This document shows positions 22,440 through 32,889 of a stretch of DNA of 64,000 nt, one piece after another (the first letter of the stretch is position 1; each line of letters begins with the position of its first letter). This stretch comes from Prorocentrum cordatum. Its lineage: Eukaryota > Sar > Dinophyceae > Prorocentrales > Prorocentraceae. The stretch is from contig CAUYUJ010002102.1 in NCBI GenBank assembly GCA_963575745.1, forward strand, positions 390,739 to 454,738, read 5' to 3'. The translations under genes were made by a program, and so were the position numbers. The notes below the pieces were generated by a model. It worked only from the letters and a program-made list of their open reading frames with translations, searched no databases and was not told the origin of the DNA.

Positions 22440-22600
22440 GGGACAAAATCGGATCGGGATAACTCGAAATCTCTGAGAATCGGCGGGTTTGGAGGATGTA
22501 TTGGGCGCCGCGGCCGCTCTCGGAGCGCTCCGGAACGCTCGGAGAGCGCTCCGGAACGCTCTGGAGCGATTTATCCCGATCCTAGCCCTGTTTTGCCCTG
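22440..22600. repeat. GAGCGTTCCGGAACGCTC dispersed repeat (family 6)
   Basis: It shares the GAAATCTCTGAGAATC, GGCGCCGCGGCCG and CTCCGGAACGCTC words with copies near 11565, 23845, 41845, 44410 and 58015. The self-complementary GGAGCG/CGCTCC words make it fold-back. Confidence 0.65.
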
Positions 22601-22699
22601 CAGTACAGTCACGGGGCGCGGAAGCGAGGGCCACCTAGAAGGGCTCGGGAGGGGCTCTCCGCTCGTCGGGCCGCCCTTTCGGCAGCAGAGCCTGGGGGA

Positions 22700-22918
22700 G
22701 CCTGGTGTGAAGTCGGGCGCGTCCCTGGACAGGAGGGAGGTTCAAGCATCGCTTTCGATTCAAGCGTCGTGTTTTTTTGCTTGGAAAAAGGGAGCAAACC
22801 AAAAAAAGTCTGCGGACGATGTTTGAGGATGTTTTGGCTCTTCCTGGATCTTCTGGAACATGTGCCACGTTTCGCCCCGCATCCGCCTGTAGGGGGACAT
22901 GCCCGACCAATCCTTGTG
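22700..22918 (+). mobile_element. M2 element with imperfect 8-bp TSD
   Basis: The element spans 22708-22910 (TGAAGTCGGGC to GCCCGACCAA). Flanks GCCTGGTG and TCCTTGTG match at 6 of 8. It lies in the minus-strand frame 23326-22760, whose text stops being protein-like at the element. Confidence 0.65.
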
Positions 22919-23326
22919 TGTCCTCGTAACTCCGTCTTCCGAGTGCATTCGCCTGCGCCTGCGTCTGGTGATCAATGAGGAGGCGCCAATGTAGCGTCGA
23001 TCTGCGTTGATGCAGCGCTGGTTCGCAAGAGCCAGCAAGATGACACGGGAAGCTCCCATGAATGGCCACCGAACCGTTTCTTCGATCCAGGGGGGGCGGC
23101 CCTGAACAGTTAAACTGCATCGTTGGGATGAGGAGCTCTCCAAGTGTGCCCCTGCATTCCTGCCTCTCGGCTGGCCCTTCGCCATGGGCCACGGGCTGCC
23201 AGCTTCTGCCTCAGCTTGGGCGCCCCAGGGTATCGCATCCTTACCGTGCATCCTCAGCGTTGACGCAGATGCTCGCAGTAGAAGGAACACATCCATAGAC
23301 AAAAACTTTTGGATGTCGTTCCGCAT
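22911..23326 (-). CDS. possible exon, hypothetical, interrupted by M2
   Basis: The minus frame starts MRNDIQKFLSMDVFLLLRAS and continues with balanced composition (PWIEETVRWPFMGASRVILL) up to THKD at the M2 border. A second minus frame over the same DNA is also open. No family is recognised. The coding assignment rests on composition only. Confidence 0.25.
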
Positions 23327-23844
23327 GTCTTAGATCGGCGCTAGGCCCCGCCCCTGGCGGCACCTCTGGCGCGCTCAGCACGCCAGGGAGGGGGTCCAGC
23401 GCTGATACGAGAAGTCCGCGCGAGGGTCTAGCAGCCTTGTAACAAAGTTGCGCTGGTCATTGATAAGCCTCATCTCGTCGCCCTTGGCCCAGCGACTCTT
23501 CCGGCAGTTCCCACAGAGTTTGCCCCCCAGCTTCTCAGTTCCCCGCCGGCCCCCAATGCTGCTCTCTGAAGAATGGCCCTGCGTTTGCGCAAGACTTGGC
23601 CAGAACGGGTAAACATGTGTTCGTATCGTCATCTTGGCTGTGCGGCACCCACTCCTCCAGCGTCTCGAGAAACCAAGACGGAACGGACATCTGTTTTCCT
23701 TCTTGCAACCGAGGGCCCTTCTCGGCCAGCAGAGCCGTCCGACAGAACGATCCAGTGCCAAAAGCCGGCACCTGGAAAGTGCTGTCGAGAGGCCGGGTGA
23801 CTCCTTGCTGAAGAACGTAAGTGGCAGGGCTAGGATCGGGATGA

Positions 23845-23945
23845 CTCGTTCCAGAGCGTTCTGGAAGGCCCTCAGGGCTTCCTGGAGCGCTCTGCAACGG
23901 CCCCGGCGCCGGATACTGCCTGAACCGCCGAGTCTCGGAGATCCC
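23845..23945. repeat. family 6 dispersed repeat
   Basis: GTTCCAGAGCGTTCTGGAA, GGAGCGCTCTGCAACGGCC and GAGTCTCGGAGATCC follow the family order. Confidence 0.6.
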
Positions 23946-23987
23946 CGACTTGTCCCGGTCAGCCCCTGGGCTCTTCAGCACGCCCCC

Positions 23988-24134
23988 TGAGGAGGGGACA
24001 TAACCGTCGTCATCCCAGGAAAATATAGGGAATATGGGAAGTGGAGGGGAAGACGAACATCCAGAGCAGATTGATGATACGGGGAATCCCAGGACCTGTG
24101 TCTGCTTATCTGTGTGTCCCTGGGCCCCCTGGCA
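23988..24134 (+). mobile_element. M1 copy, internally deleted
   Basis: TGAGGAGGGG at the left, CCCAGGAAAATATAGGG and GGGAAGTGGAGGGGAAGACG in the middle, and TGTGTGTCCCTGGGCCCC at the right. The ACACAGACACAAT block is missing. Confidence 0.7.
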
Positions 24135-24471
24135 GCTGGCCGCCACAGCCCCGCCCGCGCCCCTGCCCTTCTTTGGCGCGCCGTGCCGCCCACGTCCGGG
24201 GCGGTCTGCAGAGGGCGCCGCCTTCGCCGCGCCTGGCCCTCGGCGGAGGCCGCCGGAAGGCAAGCGGGGGCGGCGCTGTCCGCGGCTGGCCGGCGGAAGC
24301 AAAACGGAAGCAGACGAGCAGCAAGGCGGGGGTCCATGCAAGCGGGGGGTCAGTCCGTAGCCGTTTTCTATCGCGAGGTGTGCAGGGCCTTCCTCCGTCT
24401 GCTGCCCGCCACACCGGGCGGGGAGCGAGTGGCGCGATCGGACCCCCGTGCGCAGCGCCCGCGGCGCCAGG

Positions 24472-25233
24472 ATGCAGGGCGTCCGCTGGGCCGACGGAGC
24501 CGTGCTGGTGGTCAAGAACTGTTTCCTGGAGGTGGTGGAGGACACGTCTGGACTCCGGCGCCGCAACAGCGAGGGCGACGTGGGGATCTCGGCCGGGGGG
24601 CGCCCCGCGCGCGCGAGCTGCAGCTCGCAGGCCCCTGGCCACGAGCCGCTCTCGGGCACGGCCCCTGCCGCCGCAGGCAGCGGCCGCTCCGGGGCGGCGC
24701 GCGGCGACGACCGCCCGCGCGGGGGCCGCGGAGGCTCCGCCCTGGCGCCCAGCAGCTCCCCCGCCGCGAGCTGCGGCCGCGGGCGCGGCGGGCCGGGGCG
24801 CGAGGCCAGGGGGCGCCCGGAGGCAGAGCGGCGGGAGGGGGGCCGGCGGCCGCACGCCGCCAGCAGCGCGCCGTGCCGCTGCCGCGAGGCGGAGGAGGAG
24901 GGCGGCGCGAGCGGGCCGGGGTGTCGCTGCGGCGGCCCGCCGCGCGCGGGCAAGGCGCGCAGGGCGCGGCCCTGCAAGGTCGTGAGGATGCAGATCCAGC
25001 GGCACCTCGCGGCGCTGGACGGCAGCGTGCTCGAAGGCGAGGCCGGCGCCGCACGGAGGGCGGACGACGGCGGCGGCCTCGCGGTGGCGGGCGCCGCGAC
25101 GGGCTGCTACCACCAGTACATGGCGGCGGTCCTGAGGGCGAGGCGGCGGGAGGGCACGCGCCAGGGCGGCCTCCCGCCGCCCCGCCCCGGGCCGGCGCCC
25201 GCCGCGCAGGCGGGGGCGCGAGGCTCGTCGTGA
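24472..25233 (+). CDS. hypothetical protein, single exon
   Basis: An ATG at 24472 opens 253 codons to a TGA ending at 25233. The N-terminus (MQGVRWADGAVLVVKNCFLE, then VVEDTSGLRRRNSEGDVG) resembles the 'V-K/R-N-T-F-hydrophobic ... RR-S' opening I associate with many dinoflagellate cytosolic proteins (recollection, not a search). The centre (residues about 45-160) is Gly/Arg/Ala/Pro-rich and probably disordered, with two CxC-like spots. The C-terminal part is more ordered (VVRMQIQRHLAALDGSVLEG, YHQYMAAVLRARR). No named domain is visible. The GC content is very high and overlapping minus frames stay open, so the strand call depends on the two ordered segments. A word CCGTAGCCGTTTT at about 24354 recalls the SL but diverges after it. 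Confidence 0.5.
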   Translation: MQGVRWADGAVLVVKNCFLEVVEDTSGLRRRNSEGDVGISAGGRPARASCSSQAPGHEPLSGTAPAAAGSGRSGAARGDDRPRGGRGGSALAPSSSPAASCGRGRGGPGREARGRPEAERREGGRRPHAASSAPCRCREAEEEGGASGPGCRCGGPPRAGKARRARPCKVVRMQIQRHLAALDGSVLEGEAGAARRADDGGGLAVAGAATGCYHQYMAAVLRARRREGTRQGGLPPPRPGPAPAAQAGARGSS

Positions 25234-26095
25234 CGAGCAGCGCGCGGCTGCGGGGTGGGGCCACGTGCCCGCCGAAGCAGCTGGACTCCGCGGGCGCAGC
25301 TCATGTCCAGCTTATCCCGAGAGCGGGTAGGGGGGGAGAGGTGCGTTGATGCGTGCGCGCCGGGCCACGGGCCTCCCAGAGCAGCAGGCGGAGATAGCTC
25401 CCTCTGCGCACGCGTCTCGGCGATGCCAGCTCTGCCGCAGAGCCTGTGGGCAGAGCAAGCCACAGCAGCCGCATGGATTCCAGTCTGATGCAGCCGCATT
25501 CTCGCTCCTCCATGGAGGTCGGCCAGCCCCTGGCGCGGAGCCTGGACCCCGAGGAGCGCCGCTCGGATGTGGGGCCGGCCGAGGGCCCAATGGTCCGACC
25601 GTGTCTCCGCACTCCTGCAGAGCCAACGAGGGGTGTATGCCGTCACGCTTTTCTCGCGCGTGAGGTGGTGTCGTTTGGAGAGCAGGCTCGTCGAGTGCCC
25701 CCACCCTCGCCTCCTGCTCTTCGAGCCGCGTCGAGTGTTTCACCCCTTGCCGTCCCCACGGGTGGGGCGGGGCGCCCTCGGGCGTCCGACCGGACTTGTA
25801 TATACATGCTTGGCCAGTGCCGCCCTGGTGTGAGCAGATCTGGCGTGAGCAGACTTGGTTTTAACCGCCGCGCTGGGCCGCTGGGCAACTCGTGCTTTTG
25901 TGTTGTGCTCCCCCCCTCTCCTGACCTGCCAGCCCGAGGTGGCAAGCGCACGTCGACTGCCGAGGTCATCGGCCGGACCCGTCTCGCTCCCCTCCCCCTG
26001 TGTGATCCCGCTCCCGCGAGTTAGGATGAGCTCCGTGGAGATTAGACTCAGCGCCGGCCCTGGTTCATCCGTGGTCCACGGCTCCTCAGTCGGGC
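25234..26095. other. stretch with no recognised feature
   Basis: Open frames occur on both strands but none shows a domain or repeat match. Confidence 0.4.
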
Positions 26096-26506
26096 TTGAG
26101 AGGTTTTCCATCTCTCTTGCGAGAGCATCGCTGGAGATGCCAGCTGCAATCTAGTGCGAGCCGTCCGTCTCTTTCGGTCGACGCGTTAGCTGTTTCCGCG
26201 TTGAGTTTGTGGCGCTGCACGTTCAATCTGGGCAATGAGACAGCCCTACTCGGGCAAGCAGCCGCGCCATCCGTTTATGAGCTGCGGGCAAGCACGAGGT
26301 ATGCGCACATAATAAGTTTGTGGTGGCCTGGACATGAAGCTGCCAGAAAGCACCCAAGCGTGTGTGATACATTCTACACGGGTCTGAGGGTCACCGCGTG
26401 TCCTCTCATACACTTGCGTCGTGTAGTACGAATGGGCATTAGCGCAACAGATGCTAAGTTTGCCCAGTTTGTCCAGGCTGCAGGGCGTTGTGCCCTCCCG
26501 CTGTGA
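26096..26506 (+). CDS. uncertain open frame
   Basis: The frame has 136 codons with balanced composition (for example NLGNETALLGQAAAPSVYEL and GISATDAKFAQFVQAAGRC) and starts on an alternative codon. The minus frame 26710-26246 is equally open. There is no family assignment. Confidence 0.2.
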   Translation: MRGFPSLLREHRWRCQLQSSASRPSLSVDALAVSALSLWRCTFNLGNETALLGQAAAPSVYELRASTRYAHIISLWWPGHEAARKHPSVCDTFYTGLRVTACPLIHLRRVVRMGISATDAKFAQFVQAAGRCALPL

Positions 26507-26754
26507 CGGCGTCTGCGCTGCGACGGCGTCTGGAGTTAAACTGCTAAATTGGACGAGGGAAAACATGCAGGATCCTGCAGGGCCAGGGGTGCATTGACCT
26601 GGGCTAGCGTGCACGATCTTGCAGGATCCTGCAGGGCCTGACAGGATCCTGCAAAGTCCGACTGGCCTGGGTCTGCATCGACCCACGTCAGTGCACCCCC
26701 GAGGACGCAAACGTCAGACAGCCGGCGTTCCTCGAGCTTTGCGAGGCGCGGGCC

Positions 26755-26885
26755 CCCCTGACCTCTCGACCGTCTCCCCGCGGGTAGTTTTTTTTTTTTT
26801 GTTGTTTTCCTCCCGAGCCGGTTTTTGACGCTCCCGCGGGGCCCCGCGAGGCCCAGTACGGGCCCCGAGGGGCCGAGAGCTCTGA
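26755..26885 (+). repeat. dispersed repeat family X
   Basis: CTGACCTCTCGACCGTCTCC, a T run, CCGAGCCGGTTTTTGACG and GGGGCCGAGAG. Confidence 0.6.
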
Positions 26886-26921
26886 AGCACCTTCGTCTCG
26901 ACCTGTCCGAGGGGCCCCAAG

Positions 26922-27293
26922 TCGGGGGTGGACAGAACCCCCACCCTGACACGTCGATCAGTGAATCGTCCGTTGTCGATTCTCGAGAGGGCGCCGCGGC
27001 CGTCATTTTCCAGGCTTGCGCCCGCCAGGTTGGGGCCCGAGGTCGTTGTCACTAAACTGAAGTCGGGCCTGGGGGATTTTCGGAGAAAAATGAAAAATAC
27101 CCCCAAAATAGTCGAAGAATATTCCAAAAATAGTATGGGAACTATGTTTTGAATGTTTTTTTGCCCTTTTGGGGGCATTTGTGGGGTATTATTTTTATTT
27201 GTTCGCCGAAAATCCCTATGTAGGGGGACAGGCCCGAGGTCGTTTTCACGAAGCCGCGTTTTCCTAAAAAAGGGGGGTTCTGGCCATCCCCGA
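26922..27293. mobile_element. family-5 element carrying an M2 insertion
   Basis: The family-5 ends TCGGGGGTGGACAG and CTGGCCATCCCCGA are at the limits. An M2 element (from TGAAGTCGGGCC at 27058 to GGACAGGCCCGA near 27237) splits it, with GGCCCGAGGTCGTTNTCAC duplicated at 27034-27055 and 27231-27252 (20 of 22). Confidence 0.7.
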
Positions 27294-27479
27294 CGCAGGC
27301 CGGGTGCGTCGCGCTCCCCCGCGCCCCGGGGCCCTCGCGGGGCCGCCCGGGCCCGAGAGGTGCCGGGGGGGGGGGGCTCGATGGCGCCCCGAGGGCTCGC
27401 GCGTCATGGCCGGCAGTCTGCTGCGGGGAAGCGCCTCCGACGTCGGTCCGCGAGGCTTCACGCAGGTTTTTCCCTCCCC

Positions 27480-27690
27480 CCCTCCCTCCTTCCCTCCCTT
27501 CTCCTCCTCCTCCTCCTCCTCCTCCTCCTCCTCCTCCTCCTCCTCCTGTTTCCTCCTGTTCCTCCTCCTCCTCTTCCTCCTCCTCCTCCTCCTCCCTCCT
27601 CCTCCTCCTCCTCCTCCTCCTCCTCCTCCTCCTCCTCCTGAACCTCCTCTTCCTCCTCCTCCTCCTCCTGAACCTCCTCCTCTTCCTGCA
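27480..27690 (-). repeat. (TCC)n microsatellite
   Basis: A TCC array with TTCC, CTG and GAA interruptions. Confidence 0.95.
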
Positions 27691-28159
27691 CGTTATCCGC
27701 GAAGCTCCGCCGCCGTCCGCGGGAGCCGGCGGAAAAGTTCAAGTCGTGTGCTTCGGCATCGGCATCGAGACGTGGAGGTCTGGGGGCGCCGACGCGGCGC
27801 GGCAGGAGCTTGCGCTGCGGCATGGCGCGGAGGGGTCTGGCACGTGTCCGGGAGCGGGGGGCGGCATCCGCTGCCCACAGCAGCTGAGCGGTGAGCGCTG
27901 GTCCTGCCCTCGGGCTCGGGGACCGCCGAGGACAAGAATAACCTCTGGGACAGGGTCCCGTGCCCCTGGCCGAAGATTACCAGTTTGAAACATATCCCTG
28001 TCCCTATGTTTGGCATCACCTCACCTCGATGCCGATCTTAAGGATTCCCTCAGTTTCTGAGGGCCTGTCCCCAAGAGTGTCCTCGCTTTTTTGCTCGCCC
28101 ATCTTAGGGATAGGGATAAGTTCGAGGCTGGTTAGAAGAGACGCTCCCCGGGCATCGAC

Positions 28160-28335
28160 TAGACGTAAGAGTGGCCTTTTGCCGGAGTGACCTTCGATGC
28201 GGGCCCAATGGGGTCCCCAGATCGCTGAGCGCGAAGCAGTAGCAGCAGCTGGCGCGCCCAGGCTTTGCCACCCCGCGTCCCCCGTGTCGCCGCGCACCAC
28301 AGGTCATTCGCGCTTAGGGCCACTCTTGCGTGTAG
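28160..28335. mobile_element. M4 element with 3-bp TSD
   Basis: The element spans 28163-28332. Its ends ACGTAAGAGTGGCC and GGCCACTCTTGCGT are a 14-bp inverted repeat with one mismatch, and TAG is repeated on either side. It shares interior words (GCCGGAGTGACCTT, GCGCACCACAGGTC) with the copy at 49427. Confidence 0.8.
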
Positions 28336-28642
28336 CCGAGGGCAGCACAAGACAGCAGGGCCGAGCACTGCTGGGGGTATCGTTTTTCGCACTGGTCCGT
28401 TTTGGATGGCCCCTGGGCCCAAAATGGGACTCAAGTTTAAGGATCACCTATATAAGGATTGAAGGCATTCAGTCCGCTCGATGTCTGGCTTCCCCTTTTT
28501 CCTCCTCTTCTCTCTCTCTCTCTCCCGCTCTCCATCCCTCCCCTGCCCGCAGGGCCTCGCCTCACTTGCGGCAAGATGGTGTAGTCTTTGGGTCTCACTT
28601 CGGCTTGGTTTGCCTGCACCGTCGACAACGCTGGCAGCACGC

Positions 28643-28823
28643 AGTGAGTGGGCACGGAGACCGACGGCCGTTCCTGGCCATGTTGAGCTGACCTCGCCGT
28701 CGATGTCGCCGCGGGCCCTTCCCCGCGCGAGACAGCAGGTCGCCTGCCCCACGGTGGCCGCTGTCGGTTCTGAACAACATGTGTTGTTCAACATCGCACT
28801 TGTTCCTGCCGTGCCCATTCCCC
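28643..28823. mobile_element. M6 copy, diverged
   Basis: The ends GTGAGTGGGCACGG and CCGTGCCCATTCCC are inverted. GAGACAGCAGG.CGCCTGCCC and GAACAACATGTGTTGTTCAA identify the family. It abuts an M3 copy. Confidence 0.6.
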
Positions 28824-28824
28824 T

Positions 28825-28950
28825 GGCATCGTTCGGACGTGTGCATTTTTCCTTCGGCGAGGACCATCGAGGAGCATCCTTGATCATTTGGCGAAAAAGC
28901 AACGCACGAAACCGAACAAAATCACAGGGAATGAACGTCCGAGCGATGGC
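28825..28950 (+). mobile_element. M3 inverted-repeat element
   Basis: The ends GGCATCGTTCGGACGT and ACGTCCGAGCGATGGC enclose GGACCATCGAGGAGCATCC and GCACGAAACCG. Confidence 0.85.
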
Positions 28951-29150
28951 CAGTTCCGGGCGTGCCGACCTGCAGCAGCCCTTCCCTCTCCCCCTGCCCG
29001 CGGACGAGGCGCCCGGCGGCTTCTCGCGCGCGCAGATCCAGTGGCCCGCGCTCTTCGAGCCCCGCCTCGTCGCCAGCGGGCCCCGCGAGGCGGGGCGCGC
29101 GCGGCCGCCTCGAAGAGGCGGCGGCAGCAGGAGGGAAGAAGAGGAGCCCA
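28951..29150 (+). CDS. possible exon, hypothetical
   Basis: Starting at the M3 right end, the plus frame reads LQQPFPLPLPADEAPGGFSR, AQIQWPALFEPRLVASGPR and then an Arg/Glu-rich tail. It looks protein-like over about 65 residues, then dissolves before the assembly gap. The family and splice sites are not recognised. Confidence 0.3.
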
Positions 29151-29527
29151 AATCTTCTACGATGCCCCGAACTTCTTATTCATCGACCGGGGGGGGACAA
29201 ACCTGAAAACGCGGCGCGGCCAACCCCCCCGGCACCACCCCCGCGTCCCAGCGGGGAAGGGAACGAACCCCAGACCCCCCTGGCACCCCGGCGGACGCGC
29301 CGCGGCCAAGCCCACCAGGCACCCCAAAAGGGTGGGCCACTGTCAAGCGATCCAGAGTGTTTGTTTATCAACCCTGGCGTTCTTCCTCGATGTCGGCCTC
29401 TGGGGCCCATTTCTCGGGGCCCGGGGGCCTCAGAAGCGGATCCGGGGCGATGCACCGCGCCCCAGGGCCTCGGGGACCACGCACCGCGAAAGGTCACATG
29501 CCAGATCGGAAGATGTTAGGGGGAGGA

Positions 29528-29627
29528 NNNNNNNNNNNNNNNNNNNNNNNNNNNNNNNNNNNNNNNNNNNNNNNNNNNNNNNNNNNNNNNNNNNNNNNNN
29601 NNNNNNNNNNNNNNNNNNNNNNNNNNN
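29528..29627. other. assembly gap (100 N)
   Basis: Exactly 100 undetermined bases, a conventional gap length. Features on either side should not be joined across it. Confidence 1.
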
Positions 29628-29732
29628 GGCCCTCAAGAGCTACCGCGAGCTTGCTACAGTCTTCCGCACTGTCAAGGCTCTGGCAGGGCCCCCGGTGAAG
29701 GCCGCCAAATGTTCTGCCATTTCTCTCGCTGG
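29628..29732 (+). CDS. possible exon end beside the gap
   Basis: Reads ALKSYRELATVFRTVKALAG, PPVKAAKCSAISLA and then meets GTGAGT, a standard 5' splice-site word. The 5' side is lost in the gap. The minus strand is open too. No family is recognised. Confidence 0.3.
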
Positions 29733-30072
29733 TGAGTTGGGCGCCCCGCTGGAAGCGCGAATCCGATCTCTTCTTGTTTGTGCTGGTCCGAGCTGGACGG
29801 GGTTTAACTACGGTGGCCCCAGTCGTTTTCTATCTCGGATGCTGGATAATTAGAGGCGCCGGCGACAGCAAGGATTGGGGGTGGCGCTGGCCAAGCCTGC
29901 CCAGAGGACACGCAGCATTGCCGACTGCCGCCAGCATCTGAGCACGGGTGTCCCCCTGTAAATTCCCAGGGCTTTGCATGTGACATAACATGTTGCCCAG
30001 GTCGATCCCCTTCTCCAGAAGCCGGCCGGCATCGAGCGCGCGTTGCTTGCCCAGATCTTGAAGACGCCGGTT

Positions 30073-30405
30073 TCAGCCCTGCGCCATAGTGGTTGATCGG
30101 TTCAACTTCGGGTGTTTTGCTGGTCCTCGTGTGCGTTCTCTTTTTGTTACCTCGGCTGCCGCCCAGAGTGCTTTCGAGAGCGCCATCCAGTCGAGATGCA
30201 GCATGCAGTACTGGGTCTTTCCCTTCCGCGCCACGCCGTTTTGGTGTTCCTGGCCGATCGTGTTAAATTTGTGTGACGCCGTCAGTGGTTTCCCTGAGGG
30301 CCCCCTCATGGGGGCCGGGGGGGGGCGGTGCAGGCGTTTCGGGCAGGGTCTCAGGACAGGAAGCCCGAGTGGCAGAGGCACTTCGCAGCCGCCCTTCAAG
30401 GGCAC
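30073..30405 (-). CDS. possible exon, hypothetical
   Basis: The minus frame reads ASHKFNTIGQEHQNGVARKG, then KTQYCMLHLDWMALSKALWA and AAEVTKRERTRGPAKHPKLN before a stop. The amino-acid mix is well balanced over about 65 residues. Upstream text is Pro/Arg-rich. The overlapping plus frame (30089-30601) is also open, so the strand is uncertain. Confidence 0.3.
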   Translation of the reverse strand: MPLKGGCEVPLPLGLPVLRPCPKRLHRPPPAPMRGPSGKPLTASHKFNTIGQEHQNGVARKGKTQYCMLHLDWMALSKALWAAAEVTKRERTRGPAKHPKLNRSTTMAQG

Positions 30406-31016
30406 ATCTTTGCCCTTCGCTGGTGCCCTTGTGCGAGAGGCGCATCCGAAAGTGCTTCGTTCCGAAGAGGTCGATGCCGTTCAGTGGGTGGAGGTCCAGG
30501 GAGGCCCTTGTTCTAGTCCCGACCAGTTGGCCTGGTGTGTGTGTGTGTGTGTGTGTGAGTTCGCACCTGGACAGGAGCCTTGGTCACTGGACATCCAATG
30601 AAACGCTTCCCAGATTGTGTGTCTTCGCATGCGAGGGAGATCCGTTCTGCCTCGCTCACGCATTATGCTTGTCATTGCTTGCGCTTGCGCTTGCGCCACC
30701 ATGCTGCCATTCTCCTCCGCTCCGCCTTGGTGTCCGATGCATGGTTTCTTTTATCGTCGCGATGTACCATACCATTTCTTTTTGGATGGCCTCTCAGAGA
30801 GTGTGAGCTCTGGGTCGGCCATCTCGATATTCTGAGACTGCCGCCCTGAACCCCTGCTGCCCGTGTTGCCACCTGCCTTCCGCTGCGGCAGACGGCGGCA
30901 GAGGACGCTGTTGGAGGCATCCGCCCTTCGGCGGGTCGTTGTCGAGGCCCGTGCTGAGCCCCTGTGGGCCACCGATGGCAGACCAGGCACCAAACCTGTG
31001 CCTCGTTGTTCCCCAA

Positions 31017-31400
31017 TCAGTGCTTGCACTGAAGGGGTCCTAGCGGATCTTGTAGGGCTTGGCGAAAGTGGGCGGCCGATTTCGGTGGGCCGCCGGGTTC
31101 CCAGGTTCCCAGTTCCGGGCCGATTTCGGTGGGCGGCGGGGTTCCCGGGTTTCCGGGCTCCTGGTCGATCTCCTTATCGATCGGTTTCACCATCGATCTC
31201 ATTACCCACCTCTCTATCGATCTCACACTCGATTTCACTATAGATCGCACGAGTGATCTCACGATCGATCTCAATATCAATCTCACTGAATCGACTTCAT
31301 TGTCGGTCTCGCGATCGACCTACTATCGATGTCATAATCGATCTCAGTATCCAGATCACGACTTTTCAAAGATCCACTGATTTGGGTTTGTCTCTGGTGT
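31017..31400. repeat. ATCGATCTCA 12-bp-type repeat block, copy 1
   Basis: ATCGATCTCAC-like words recur every 12 bp or so between about 31165 and 31360. The flanks (CTTGCACT..AGGGGTCC, GGTTCCC phrases, CCACTGATT.GGGTTT) match those of the block at 45730-46215, so the whole unit is a dispersed repeat. Confidence 0.85.
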
Positions 31401-31419
31401 AAGTTTCCTCCCCCTCCCC

Positions 31420-32380
31420 CTTCATCCTCCTGCTCCCTCCTCCTGTGCCTCCTCCTCCTGCTCCTCCTCCTTCTCCTTCTCCTGCTCCTCCTCCGCCCCT
31501 TCCTCCTCCGCCCCCTTTCCTCCTCCTCTTCTCCTCCTCCTCGTCCTCCTCCTCCTTCTATTCCTCCTCCTTCTCGTTCTCCGCCGTTTATCCGTCTGTT
31601 CCTCTACTATATCCTCTCCTCTCTTCTCCTCTCCTCCTCCCTTCACAGCCAACACGTGAGAAGATTGAGGAGCACCTGCAGTTCAGAGTTGGGCTGGCAG
31701 ATTCTGAATTGCGTCCCTCGGAGCCTGTTTGGGACCTTCGAGCGTCTTGGATTCACCACTCCTTCCTTATAATTTCCTGGTAGCACGACGTCGTCCGCAT
31801 CGTGAGGGCCTTTTGGGGACTCCTGCAGGCCCCGGCGCGCCTCAAGAGCACCCGAAGCCCTCTGGAGCATTAGAGTTCTCCGCTCCCACCTCGCCCCCCC
31901 ATGTTCCTTCTCAGGCCCAGGCGAGGATCCTCCTCCTCCTCCTCCTCCTCCTCCTCCTCCTCCTCCTCCTCCTCCTCCTCCTCCTCTGGGACCGTTCCGC
32001 CTCTCACGTTCTTCTTCGTTTCGTCCTGGGTGCCGAGCAGCGGTGGAAGCCCAGTGCCGGTGGCGCAGGCTGGCCGGCGTGTGCACGGGCCTGCCTTACC
32101 GCCATCTTGGGCGGGTGTGGAAAACTCAAAACCTGCAGGTTATCGTTGAGAGAGCCTCCTCCTCCTGGAGGAGCCGGAGGAGGAGGAGGAGGAGGAGGGG
32201 GAGGTGTCCTGAAAGACGAGGAGGGAGAAAGGAGACGAGGAGGAAAAGGAGAAGAGGAGGCTCCTCCTCCCCCTCCTCCTCCTCCTCCTCCTCCTCCTAG
32301 TCCTCATCCCCCTCTTTCTCCTCCTCCTCCTCCTCATCCCCCTCTTCCTCCTCCTCCTCCTCCTCCTCCTCCTCCTCCTT
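31420..32380. repeat. TCC/GGA-rich tract with triplet arrays
   Basis: TCC arrays lie at about 31425-31640, 31927-31987 and 32260-32380, with a GGA stretch at 32160-32260. The intervening 31650-31925 and 31990-32155 are unique with no recognised gene. Confidence 0.85.
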
Positions 32381-32382
32381 CA

Positions 32383-32403
32383 CCGTAGTCATGTTGGCTC
32401 AAG
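32383..32403 (+). other. relict dinoflagellate spliced leader
   Basis: CCGTAGTCATGTTGGCTCAA plus G matches the DinoSL at 19 of 21 positions. It is followed four bases later by ATG at 32408. Confidence 0.8.
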
Positions 32404-32714
32404 CCGCATGCCGTTAGGTTGCAGCCCCACACGCGCTGCCCCTGCATGCCGATGGTTGCGATCTCTGCCGCTGGTTTTGTGGCTGCGTGTGACTCATTTA
32501 GTGGTAGTATATCAGCGCAGTCCCGTGCAACGCGCTGCGCGTCGCCTTCGTGCTGCAGAGAACGGTTCTCTGCAAGTTCCTCCGGTTGGGTGCTCCCATG
32601 TGGCGGCCCCGACCTCGGTGGCCTTGAACGCTCGCCAAGTCGTTCGCGGTCTGCAGTCACATCATGAACTGCAACAGGTTTCCGGCCGCCGGTACCACTC
32701 GCTGCGCGTGGCGA

Positions 32715-32889
32715 CCCTCTCAGGAGGAGAAAAAACACACACAAACACAATTAATCGTCGACTCCCAGGAAAATATGGAAGAATATGGGAATTGGGGGGG
32801 AAGACAAAAACCCAGAAAATATGGGAAAATATAGGGAATCTGTTTATTTGTGTGTATTTATTTGTGTGTCCCAGGGCCCCTTCACTCTC
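32715..32889 (+). mobile_element. M1 element inside an SL-tagged open frame
   Basis: The element spans 32720-32884 (TCAGGAGGAG to CCCCTTCA, 165 bp), with 5-bp flanks CCCTC and CTCTC (4 of 5). Removing 170 bp (element plus one flank) joins ...RVATL to AARGQLSENE in frame. Confidence 0.85.

Noticed and set aside
24354-24372. CCGTAGCCGTTTTCTATCG as a fifth SL relic
   Set aside because: Only the first 13 bases resemble the leader (one mismatch) and the rest diverges. Such a match is expected by chance in a window this long.
28440-28460. TATATAAGG as a TATA promoter
   Set aside because: No gene starts nearby, and dinoflagellate promoters are not known to rely on canonical TATA boxes.
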